From contig JAJOHG010000084.1 of assembly GCA_021029095.1 (NCBI GenBank), positions 1 to 64,000 of the forward strand: DNA of 64,000 bases, written 5' to 3'. Positions within the stretch are counted from its first letter, which is position 1. Each line of letters opens with the position of its first letter. This DNA is from Phellopilus nigrolimitatus. Its lineage: Eukaryota > Basidiomycota > Agaricomycetes > Hymenochaetales > Hymenochaetaceae. This document shows, piece after piece, positions 1 through 9,528 of this stretch. A model generated the notes under the pieces. The model was not told where the DNA came from, made no database searches, and was given only the letters and a program-made list of their open reading frames with translations. Position numbers and translations under genes: made by a program.

Positions 1-897
1 CGCCGGAAGGGACGAGCCGTGGAGGAGTGACCTGTGGCGAAGTTCCCGCAATGAATCGTCCGGGGGCGTGATGGAGACGGCGATGGTGCGGCAGGAGGTG
101 GCGGAGTCGATGGTGGAGGGATAGGAAGTCCAGGCGGAGGCGAGTGAGATCAATGCGCCTGTGGCTTCATCAATGGGAAAGCGGTCATTCGAGGGTTGAT
201 AGTCGTCCAGGATAGCGAGTACACCAGCATCGAGGGCTCCTTCCAAGATTTGCCGAATTTGCCTGCGAAGCCTGTAAGACTTTGCCTTCTCGTTTCGTCG
301 CGCAGTTCATCGATATGTTCGACCCATACAGTGGCGATAGCGAGGTTCTGCTCGGCTTGGTCATGGGCCTTCTGCCAGCTGGACGAGATCGGGCCGTTGA
401 GAGTCTCGGATGGTTTGACTGATGGGCTGACGAGGCCGGGATCGACGAAGACATGACGGAGGAAAGAGCGATCATTGGCGAAGTCGAGGTTGGGCCGGTT
501 GCCAGAGACGGGGAGCCGAGTGTGAGGTGCCGGGAGAGGATCAAAGGTGTTCAGGCGCCTCGGGGATCTCTGTGGCGGCATCGCGATAGACGGGGACAGG
601 GTCGAGGTCAGGGATGAGGTCTTCAGGGGGAACAATTTGTACGGGTATGTTGCGTGCAGGGACGGCTCGGGATAGACGGTTGGGCCTTCTGCTAGGTGGG
701 ATGGATCGGAAGACGATGTGGAGGATCTGTTGTTCGAGGACGTCGATGCCGAGGCGGATTACGAGGCGGCGGTCGTCGGGGTAGTCGGTGTGGTCAATGA
801 TGAACTGGAGGAAGATAGGGGTGGATTCTCCGATTTCGAGGGCGAAGGTCCAGTTGACAGAGGGTAGGTGTGGTAGGTGGAATGGGAAGTAGGGCAT
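1..897 (-). pseudogene. Third ORF downstream of the chromodomain, gypsy element, frameshifted
   Basis: An ATG at 897 opens a 118-codon frame that starts MPYFPFHLPHLPSVNWTF and ends at 541. Protein-like sequence then continues in other frames to the window edge: a helical stretch with ELRDETRR near 290-310, and DRFPIDEATGALISL on the minus strand near 130-185. I read this as one longer protein broken by indels. It lies after the integrase-chromodomain stop at 930, the position where envelope-like or accessory ORFs sit in some retroelements. There is no signal peptide or membrane segment in the visible part, so an envelope role is not supported. I recall similar third ORFs in basidiomycete gypsy elements but know no function. 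Confidence 0.55.
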
Positions 898-929
898 GAG
901 ACAGTGGAAGTGGGAGCTGATGGACGGTG

Positions 930-3900
930 TTAGAGTCGATGGGTCTTTTTATAAGCGTTGAGAAGTTTTTTCGCATTTTTGAGGTCCGATTCCTTCTGCC
1001 ACGAGTTGTGGAGCAATGACCATCCTTTCCAGGACACGAGGTATTGTCTTCGGTTCTTTGGGAAACGATGACGTAGTATTGCGTCAACCTCGTATTCTTC
1101 TTCTCCGTTGACGAGGTCAGGTGGTGGCTCCGCGTGGGTAGGTCCGTGGGTATCGGTCTCCACATAACGAGTCAGGAGGGAGGCATGGAAGACGTTGTGG
1201 ATTCGCCATCGGGCCGGTAGAGTCAGGCGATAAGACCATGGGGATAGCATGTCCTTGATTTCGAAGGGACCTTCGCGTTTAGGGGACAATTTCTTGTATG
1301 GAGAGGCGATGTCAAGGTTCCGGGCTTCTAGCCAAACTTTCTCCCCTTTCTTGAAGGGTGTGAAATTCCGAGTCATGCGGGCAGCCATGTGCATGTGAGC
1401 AAGCTCATGCGCAGCAAGTGCTTCTTCTCGGAGGGCTTTAAGGGAGCGAAGGCGTTCTTCTACCGAGGGGTGATCGGAGTTGGGGTCTGCAGCAGGGGAT
1501 GGCAATTGGTTCGTATCCCATAAGGAGTGAGAATGGGGAGCGTTTTGTGGCAGAATGTTCGTGTTGATTGTGTGCGAATTCAATATCAGGCAGGTGATCA
1601 GCCCAGGTTTCTGGGTGGCGTCCACAATAGATTCGAAGGTACGCTTCGACTTCTTGGTTTACTCGCTCCGTTTCTCCGTCTGTTTGGGGGTGGAAGGCAG
1701 TGGATAGGGCTGATGTGATATTGAGCTTCTTGCAAAGCTCCTGGAAGACTTTGGAGGCAAATTGGGGTCCTCGGTCAGAGATGAGTTTCTGAGGTAGTCC
1801 AAAGCGTCGGTAGACATTGTCATGGTATAATTGGGCAGTTCCGAGGGCGTCAATGGTTTTGTTGCAAGGGGAAAGGACAATGCCTTTGGAAAAGTTATGA
1901 TCGACGGTGACAAATAGCGAGTCATAACCATTTGATTCGGGGAGTCCGGTGATAAAGTCCATGGAGACTGTGGAAAATGGGTGTGCATTGGGTTCGGCAG
2001 GGATCGGATGGAGGGGGTGGGACGGTGGGATGAGTGTTGATCTTCATTTGTTGACAGATTGCGCAACCATTGACAAATTTCTTAACGAAGATGTACATTC
2101 CTGGCCACCAATAGTGTTGTTTGAGCAATGCGAGGGTTTTGTAAATTCCAGGGTGTCCCATGACAGGGGTGTCGTGGTACAGTTGTACTGCATGTCGGCG
2201 AAGTTCGATGTCGTCTGGGATGTAGGCCTTCTGTTTAAAGAATACAATGCCATCTTTCTCTGTCCAATCGGCAAGGGAAGACCGAAATGGTGGAATACCG
2301 GCCGATCGGATGATATTGAGAGCTTCATTGGCGAAGTTGTCTTCCTTGGTGCGAAGAATTAGACGGGTCTTGAAGTCAAAAGTAGTCGTGGCAATGAAGA
2401 CGGATTCGGGTAAGAGTGGGGGATCATCCGGTTCTGATTTGCCATCAATCAGGTAGTCAGAGCGTCGGGACATGGGATCTGTGGTATTGTCTTTTCCTGG
2501 TGCATATTGAATGTGGTGGTCGAACTGGGAGAGAAATAGACTCCATCGTGCTTGGCGGGGTGAAAGACGGCGGGCCGCACGGAAATAGGTAAGGTTCTTG
2601 TGATCACACCAGATGGTTATCCTATGGGGTGCACCCAATAGATAGTGTCGCCAGGCCTCAAGTCCGCGGATAATCGCCAAGAGTTCTCGATCATAAATCT
2701 CATAGCGTCGTTGGGTGTCATCAAACTGTTTGGAGATGAACCCACAGGGATGGGGTTTGCCGTTTGAATCGAGTTGTTTAAGAGTACCAGCCGATGCTAC
2801 ACTAGAGGCATCGGTCTCCAGGATGAATGGTCGAGTTTTGTCAGGCATCTGGAGAATGGGTTTCTCCAGAAATTTGCCTTTGAGCCGTTGAAACGCGTTT
2901 TCGTGTACATCTGACCATTCCCAGGTGGTTTTCTCCCTTTTTAGTACGTCCAATGGTGCTGCAATTTCTGCATAATGGTCGATGAATTGGCGATAGAAGT
3001 TGCAGAACCCTAGGAAGGAGTGGACTTGGGTTTTGTTTGTCGGTGTGGGCCATTGCGAGATACCAGCCAGTTTGACAGGGTCCATGGAAACTGAGTTTTC
3101 CGAAATGATAAGTCCAAGATATTCTACCTGTGTGGCTTCGAAAACACATTTCTCCGGTTTGAAATATAAGTCGGCGTCTTGGCCAATGGCGAGGACTTTG
3201 CGGGTGCGTTCGCGAAGTGTAGGAATGTCTGAGGCCATGATGAAAATGTCGTCCATGTAAATGAGGACCCATCCTTCCAGCAGAACGGTTCGGAAGGTGT
3301 CATCCATGAATGCTTGAAAGGTCGCCGGTGAATTGCAAAGTCCAAAAAACATTACCATAGGTTCAAAGAGTCCTCAATTTGTTTTGAATGCCGCCTTCCA
3401 TTGGTCGCCGTCTTTGATCCGAATATTATTGTATCCCCATCGTACGTCCAGTTTGGTGAAGTATTTTGCGCCCTGGACTTTGTCCAATAGTTTGGATACG
3501 AGGGGAATCGGATAAGCGTTTTTGACGGTTCCTTCATTGAGTTTGCGATAGTCCTGACATCCACGCAATTTTCCGTCCTTTTTCCCGACGAAGAAGAAAG
3601 GTGAGGCCATGGGGGAAGAAGATTTGCGAATATAGCCTTTCTTTAAGTTATCGTCAAGGAAATCGTCCAGAGCCTTTTGTTCTGCAGGTGCCATAGGATA
3701 GACTTTACAGTCTTTAGGTTGGAAATCAGGTTTTAGGACGATGGCGTGGTCATAGGTCCGTACTGGGGGAAATCGTTCGGATGCTTTCTGTTCGAAAACC
3801 TTCAAGAACTGGTGGTAGTGTGCAGGTACGATTTCTTCAAGGGGTTTCTGTTCTTTGGCAGCGTTGGCACATTGGGCAAGGTCCATAGCGGTGTTTACTT

Positions 3901-4440
3901 TTGCGCGAATGTTGAGGGTGATTTTTGCAACAAAAGATCGCTCCTCGGGTGAAGCGTAGGATTCGCATCGGGCAAAGGATAGGGATCGTGGATTTTGCTT
4001 AGGGATGTCCAGAGTGCGTTTCTCCCAATCGATTTTGGGGTTAATGCGACGGAGCCAGGGAAGACCCAAGATAGCGGTTTCTCTTCCGAGGGAGGTAACG
4101 AGGAAGTAGACTGGGATGAGTTCTTCACCGATCGCAATGAATCGCCAAGTGAAACGACTGATTTCTCCTTCGGAATTAGGAGTTCCGTCGACATTGAGGA
4201 CTTGAATGGGTCGACGCAGAGGTTTGGTGGGGATTTGGTGTATGTCCACAAAGGTGGAGTCGAGGAATTGTCCTTCTGCGCCGGAGTCTATGAGGGCTGT
4301 GGTTTCGACGATTTCTTTTCTCGAGTGGATGCCAATGGGAATTTTCATGGAATTGTGGGCATGTTCGGCTATGATTACAGGAGAAATCGAAATACTAGGC
4401 AGTGCAGACGTCGATGCTGGCTGCCTTCTTAAAAACCCTC
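930..4440 (-). pseudogene. pol: Gypsy pol: protease, RT, RNase H, integrase, chromodomain (broken)
   Basis: The pol frame overlaps the end of gag in the -1 frame. Protease shows ALIDSGAEGQFLD (active-site D-S-G). RT shows KLDVRWGYNNIRI and the catalytic YMDD box (IYMDDIFI). The RNase H segment has FILETDASSVASAGTL and YDRELLAIIRGLE. Integrase has an HHCC finger (GHPGIYKTLALLKQHYWWPG ... CAICQQ) and the core residues in [18 protein letters not shown] and ERVNQEVE. The C-terminus is a chromodomain (YEVDAILRHRFPKNRRQYLV, then WKGW). Lesions: a TGA just before EPMVMFFGLCNSPATFQ (3372-3374), a 1-bp-type frameshift near 2010 ahead of the integrase core, and another near 1500 ahead of the chromodomain part. 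With these lesions this copy could not make Pol. Confidence 0.92.
4429..4438 (-). promoter_or_regulatory. Probable -1 ribosomal frameshift site, gag-pol
   Basis: On the minus strand the last gag codons are GAG GGT TTT TAA. The heptamer G GGT TTT fits the X XXY YYZ slippery pattern and ends directly at the gag stop. Shifting -1 gives CGA GGG TTT TTA AGA, and this frame stays open into the protease. The heptamer is read from the sequence; its activity is inferred. Confidence 0.6.
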
Positions 4441-4877
4441 GAGGTCCAGGTTGTCGAATGCGGATTTGCGTTCTTCTTCGGAGAGGTTGGCCAGGATGGC
4501 GCGAATGCGGGCCGAAGGGGGTTCTTTAGCAGGTGTCGAGGATTCGGCATGCTGGGCAGGCGCTTCTGTGGCTGGGGTGCTGCGGATGCTGCGCCTCGGG
4601 GGATCGCGATGGAACATGATCTTGTAGTTGCTACCAGCCCTCGTGGTTCGATTGTCAAAGGCAAATCGTCGACTGTTGGGAGTGTCGAATTTCTGACGGC
4701 ATTCGCGCGCCAGATGTCCCTTCTTTCCGCAATAGAAGCAAAGTCCATCTGTCTTGCGACGATCTCTCTCCTCCTTAGAGACTCGTCCAATTTCCATGGC
4801 ATTGGGATCGGTTTGCTTTCCAGAAGTTGGCTCCCAGGCTGCGCCACTGGAGCTGCGTTGGAAGCCTTCAGGGTCAG
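4429..4877 (-). pseudogene. gag: Gypsy gag, C-terminal part with zinc knuckle
   Basis: From the insertion boundary the frame reads DPEGFQRSSSGAAWEPTSG, passes a retroviral zinc knuckle (CFYCGKKGHLARECRQ, pattern CX2CX4HX4C), then a charged tail, and stops with TAA at 4429-4431. It is the downstream half of the gag that starts at or before 6673. The two halves are separated by the repeat at 4878-6073. The N-terminal residues of the open frame upstream of the knuckle come from the repeat and are not Gag. Confidence 0.85.
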
Positions 4878-6073
4878 TTACGAGCCCTGACTTTAGGAAG
4901 GATCGTCCTACTAACTGGTCATTATCTTTGTGCTTGCATATATTTGGTCCCAGCTGGTGGCAATACAAAAAGTGTACAAAATTTGCGTTACCCGAGTGTA
5001 CTTTGGTATCGGCGCCCGTGCCACAACCACTACAAAACTCAAACTTGTTACCAAATTAGGAAAATCCCCCATGCTCAGCACCATTCTCATTTGTATTTTC
5101 AGCATAGTAATTCTTCTACTGCACGTAAAAACATGATTTCTTTTGCGTTCTCAAGCGCCTCACAATACCTACACGATTATGTAACATAGTAGATGGGTTT
5201 GGGGGCTGAACAATAACCCCTGAGACGATTTGTCTTGAACTTATCCATCCTGCAGACTTTCCAGACTGTATGCACCAGATTCTGAAAAATCCAAGCCGGT
5301 ACACTTCTGTGCAGATGGTACTGTCTGAAAGGTCTACTTCAGGCCTTCCAGATGGTGTATCTATCTCTTTTATCTTTTGAGTATTGGTTCCAGAATGTGT
5401 TCATAAATCTCCTGTAGAATGCTATTTATGAAGCTCTGAAATGGGTCAGTTAATTCATTATGTACTATTTCTGCTCAAGATAAATTTGTACTAGGTTTGG
5501 GTGGATGTCATTGTTTCATTTCATTGCATTTCCAAGGTCTCCACCCTTTCAATCTTCTTTTGTCTCTTCTGGGTAATCACTTCCCACACCACTATTTGTG
5601 AAATTTAAATTTTGTTTAATTTGTTCTGACCTATCTATCCACACTGCAGCTCTGAAACTTTGTACACCTTATCTTGGCACCTTTATTTACTAGTTGAATT
5701 CTTTAGCTTGCCTAGTTGATATGGCAAAGGTGGAGATTTTGTACTTATTCCCCTGTAAATGAGTTTAAACTCAACCTATTCAAATGTTTATTTCAAAACT
5801 GAAGCATAGGATATGTAAAGGGATATGAGGTGCTCCTGGGAAAATATTCAGCAAAGGAACTACTTGTGGTTGCCATTTTTTATGTGCTTTAAGATAATTC
5901 ACCAACTAAATCTTGAGTTATAAGTAGAGTGTTACCTTGATCTCCCTGAAGGTAGGACTCAACTAATCATATGAACAATGTCTTGTCTTTCTTCAGAAGT
6001 GCAAAACATATTGATTACATCAGCTACCCTGGGCTCGTAACCTGCCATGCAAAGCAGTGGCCACTACCCAAGT
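4878..6073 (+). repeat. R2 repeat copy inserted in gypsy gag
   Basis: This 1.2-kb block has no convincing gene. Its first 510 bases or so recur at 24404 and 25765, and its last 60 or so recur at 26540-26602. It starts TTACGAGCCC and ends CTACCCAAGT at independent sites. GTCAG occurs directly left (4873-4877) and again at 6081-6085, seven bases past the right end, which looks like a target-site duplication with filler. The right end, read on the minus strand, resembles part of a tRNA (see findings). The middle (5390-6010) is AT-rich, matches nothing else in the window, and shows no gene. Confidence 0.75.
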
Positions 6074-6082
6074 CTTCTTTGT

Positions 6083-7087
6083 CAGATTGTTGCCTGGGCT
6101 GGTACCAAAGCCCCAGACCAGGGCTTGTCGCGCATGCTTGAGCTCGGCTTGGCGTCGTATGTTCTGTTGGGCTTTGCTGGCTTCGGTGTACCATCCTTCG
6201 AGTGTAGTCGGTTCGCCTCGATTGTAGATTTTGTCTGCGATGCTGGATTTGAGACCTCGGCGGAAGTACTCGATGAGGGGTTCCTCTTGGGTGAACCCGG
6301 CTTGGAGGGCGAGACTCTTGAATGTAGCAATGAAGCTGTCGACATCGTCGTCCTGTTTGCAATTGGCGATTGCAAATGACGCATCCTGTTTGGCATTGAC
6401 AGGGAGGAACTGGGCGTCGAAGGCTTTGGCGAAGTCTGCCCAGGTTCCATATTCTGCTGTGTCCGTGTATGTCTTGTACTTATTGCTGGCGAAAGTGGCG
6501 GCTGAACCGGTCTTCATGAATGAAAGGACGAACGTGATTTTGTGCAGATCGGTTTTGTAGATGTCCTTGTTGCCTCGTAGATAGGCCTGGCAGGCATCCC
6601 AAAAGTATTGGGCATTGCTGCGCTTGCCATCGAAGTCGGGGGGCTTGGCGAATGCGATTTCTTTGGTGCTCATGGTGGGACTTGGCGTGATGGTTGGTAC
6701 TGTGGTCTGTGGCGGAGTGTTTGGCCGAGTAGGAACGTGAGGTGGTGCAATGGAATTGTCGTCAAGCAATGTTTGAGATAACGATCGAGTGATTACGTCA
6801 ACAGGATTGATAGGCTGTGGTGGAGTTGGTATTTCAATAGGTCGACTTGATTGCTCGCGGGGTCGGACATTTTGGAGGATTCCAAATTCGTGGTAACAGT
6901 ATAAAAGTTCGGTGTGTGGATCGCCTCCTTCAAGGAATACTTTCCAGGCAATTCGTCCGTCCGATCTCCTTCTGAGGGTGAGTGGATAGGTTCCCGCAGT
7001 TGGATAGGGTTGATCGGTGGGCCAGACCGCGTTAGCGGGGAGTTTGGGTAGGGTAGAAATTTTGTCTAGATGTTGATACGTCGACAA
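6083..7087 (-). pseudogene. gag: Gypsy gag, N-terminal and capsid part
   Basis: The open frame starts right after the LTR/primer region at a TTG codon. The first ATG in frame is at 6673 (MSTKEIAFAKPPDFDGK), which is the more likely start. The capsid-type region reads AQYFWDACQAYLRGN ... TWADFAKAFDAQFLP ... VDSFIATFKSLALQAGF ... EYFRRGLKSSIADKI, the usual pattern of Retrotrans_gag domains. It then breaks at LTKK, where the R2 repeat enters. The upstream proline-rich in-frame stretch may be translated if a non-ATG start is used; I cannot decide this. Confidence 0.8.
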
Positions 7088-7107
7088 TCAAAAGAAGCTT
7101 GACCTAA

Positions 7108-7615
7108 TGTTACGGAGTAACAGGGTCTTGCCTAATGGAGCGAGGAGCGTGACTGTGGACAGTGATGTGACGAGTGATGTGAGGCTTGACTGTGACAAGA
7201 CAACGATGGCTATGGCAAGACTGTGAAGCGCAGAGCGCCGGACTATGAAGAGCAAGGGCGATGAATAGCAAGACTGTGCTAGCTACTGAACAAGGAGGTC
7301 AAGCTGGGGCTTAAGGTCCCAGCGATGTACCTATATATACTGTGAGGCTGACTATGATGTCAGCGGAGCTATGGAGTCATGCGCAGCATGACATGAGGGG
7401 AACGTGAGGGAAAGGCCCGTAAGGGGCGTGTACAGTGGAGCGTGGAACGAGGCAGTGGAGCGTGGAGTGGGGAACGCCCAGGAGGGGCGCGTACAATGAG
7501 GAAGGGGTCAGGCCATGAACTAAGGGAAAGATAATGGAAAGGTGAAGGGCCTGACTAAGCAAGGAAGGGAATGATGTAAAGGGGGGTCGTGAGGTAAGCA
7601 AGGTAAGTTCTAACA
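7108..7615 (-). repeat. 5' LTR of the gypsy chromovirus
   Basis: A 508-bp block without a gene lies between the gag leader and the flanking repeat. Its ends are inverted copies, TGTTA...TAACA, as expected for an LTR. On the minus strand it starts TGTTAGAACTTACC and ends CTCCGTAACA. The leader after it (TTAGGTCAAGCTTC) should hold the primer-binding site, but I do not recognise the tRNA. The partner LTR is outside the window, so the limits rest on the terminal inverted repeats and on the end of the flanking repeat at 7616. Confidence 0.75.
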
Positions 7616-8250
7616 CATTTCCATTTTAATTTCGATTTTTTTCGGTTTTTTTCGGCCAAGATCTGGGTTTCTTAGGCATTTCTTAGCTGTAAATGTCATT
7701 TTTTCGGACCTGCATATGTCCAGCAGAGCACATAGACACAGGAGTGCATATAGATATGCTGAAAGAAAGGACTGGGAATGTCCCAGGTCATATCTGTGCA
7801 GAATTGTCTCCACCTTCATGTGCAGGTTGGGGCATTTGAGCCTGGGAAAGTGGTATTGGCCAAAACTTCGGATTTGTGCACTTTATAACTCAGCAACCAC
7901 CCAATGCTTCGGCATGCTGAATACACCATTAGAAAGGTATTTCAGAGTACTGTTGAATGATGTAAAGAAGCCAGAGAAAAGTGAAAAGGCCCAAATGTCT
8001 GAGGCCAGACAAAATGCTCAAAGTGGCCAAAACTTCGGACTTGTACATTCTATAACTCAGCAACCACCCAATGCCTCGGTTTGCTGAACACACCATTAGA
8101 AAGGTATTTCATATTACTGTTGAATGATATAAAGAAGCTTGAGAAAAGTAAAGTGACTTAAATTGTTGAGGCCGGACAAAATGCTGATTTGACAGGGTTT
8201 TGAAAATTGAATTCTGAGCTGAATACCAAACGGATGGGAAAGATAGATAC
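7616..8250 (-). repeat. Non-coding repeat fragment (continuation of R2 family)
   Basis: The block is the reverse complement of about 24895-25517. Its last 65 bases match 26250-26310 better. No gene is visible. It is cut on the left by the gypsy LTR and on the right by copia A, so both elements landed in this repeat. Confidence 0.8.
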
Positions 8251-8528
8251 TATTGGATATAGTATGATCTTGGACACTTTATTTCCTTTTATTATTTTGC
8301 ATACCAGGTGACTTGAACTCCTGACTTGTTGTTCTGCGTCACCTGACATGTTGATGTATTATGTAATGCTTCCCTTGAAGCGGCAGAGTCCATGGATGGT
8401 GCTCTCTATCTTTTGCACTCATCCATTGGACTCAGGCATGTTTAGTTTCCCTAATACACTATCTTTTGCACTCATCCATTGGACTCAGGTCACTGTCTGT
8501 GTTTGTTGTGAGACCACTCAGCCTCACA
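8251..8528 (+). repeat. 5' LTR of copia A
   Basis: 278 bp, starting TATTGGATATAG and ending CCTCACA. The ends are fixed by the solo LTR at 10401-10678, which lies between perfect 5-bp target duplications. Inside is a 29-bp direct repeat (8408-8436 and 8461-8489, starting ATCTTTTGCACTC), kept in every complete LTR here. Confidence 0.93.
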
Positions 8529-8545
8529 GGTTATGAGCCTTGCGC
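8529..8545 (+). other. Primer-binding site of the copia family
   Basis: GGTTATGAGCCTTGCGC follows the 5' LTR with no gap; the same 17 bases adjoin the 5' LTRs of D, G and J. Its complement contains GGCTCATAACC, which looks like the anticodon arm of initiator tRNA-Met (CAU anticodon), as in Drosophila copia, which primes from a half tRNA-iMet. Confidence 0.6.
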
Positions 8546-9528
8546 TGTAACTTCACAACAACGTTCAGTACATCGTCGACAACATCCTCCTTGATTTTCG
8601 TTCAAATCGGAGTTGATCTGGTCCCTCTGGAAGAGTTTCTGTCAACTGCAAAGTTCTGACTGTTCGGATTGGGCTGTAATCGCAGGGTTGGGTTCTGTGG
8701 TGTGTCCGTCGTCTTTGTGTCGATTTTCGTGCCGCCATTCGCACTTGCTGGCACTCTACACCCCTCTGCATCGACATCCATCCTTATCATCCTCTCATCT
8801 GCACTCTCTGCTTTTCGTCTCATCGCTCGAAATCGGCTGGACGGATCGTGCTGAAACTTCGCACGTCGTCTCGTACCTCTGGTCCCACTCGTCGTACCAA
8901 CTTGTGGCCGATTCGACTTCGATTTGAGGGTGCTGCATCGATTTCGACTTTTGCAGTCTCTATCTGTCTGTTTGTCTGCTCCCTGCATCGTTTCTGCATA
9001 GCGGACTCAGTTCTTGCTCGATCGCTCTGCGATTTTACACGCGTGCTCGTGTTCACGTCGTCTCGGTGTGTGTTGATTTGCGTCTCAATCGCTCCACCCG
9101 TTCCCCCTCTGTGTCGCGTTTTGCGCGGTTTGCCAGCTCTGGTACCTGACAGTTCAGACCCATTTCATTTGATTTGGTTGTTGTTGGATCAGATAGTCTA
9201 TTGGTTGTGAAGCTCGACTGCAGGGCCTTAGTTTGCCCTTTGTGACGCTCTTTTGAGTGTTTACTTAAGCCTAGAGCCTCTCTCAACCAGCGGTGCCTGC
9301 GGAGTCTTAGCAGACTGACAGACCAGCACTGTCTTGCGACGATTCTGTGTATACTGCAATCATTTTGGGTGTTTGGAATCTGTTTGGCTTGTATTGACCT
9401 GATATCTGCAAATCGCGTAATTCGGCTTGTACACGTTTTCGGCCATCACGCCCCAACCGCTTGTCCGATTGATCCCCAACTTCGCACTCCCACTCGCACC
9501 ACCATCGTCTACCATCGCTCGCATCGTC
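8546..9528 (+). other. Leader of copia A, no supported gene
   Basis: LTR end to first gag-pol ATG is exactly 1000 nt, and the same length is found in D, G and J. The leader has several short open frames on both strands, but all copies are so similar that their conservation proves nothing. Packaging signals are expected here; I cannot point to one. Confidence 0.6.

Larger units (their letters stand above)
1..7615 (-). mobile_element. Ty3/gypsy chromovirus, 5' LTR to beyond pol, defective
   Basis: On the minus strand the order is LTR (7108-7615), gag, protease, reverse transcriptase, RNase H, integrase, chromodomain, then an extra ORF running off the left edge. This is the order of a Ty3/gypsy element, and the chromodomain places it among chromoviruses. 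The 3' LTR must lie left of position 1. The copy is dead: a TGA replaces an expected sense codon in RT (about 3372-3374), there are frameshifts near 2010 and near 1500, and gag is split by a repeat at 4878-6073. The element sits inside a non-coding repeat whose sequence resumes at 7616. Confidence 0.93.

Noticed and set aside
8602..8988. A 128-codon open frame antisense to the copia leader, repeated in D, G and J
   Set aside because: It recurs only because the copies are near-identical; codon-level conservation cannot be judged, and it lies opposite the transcribed leader.
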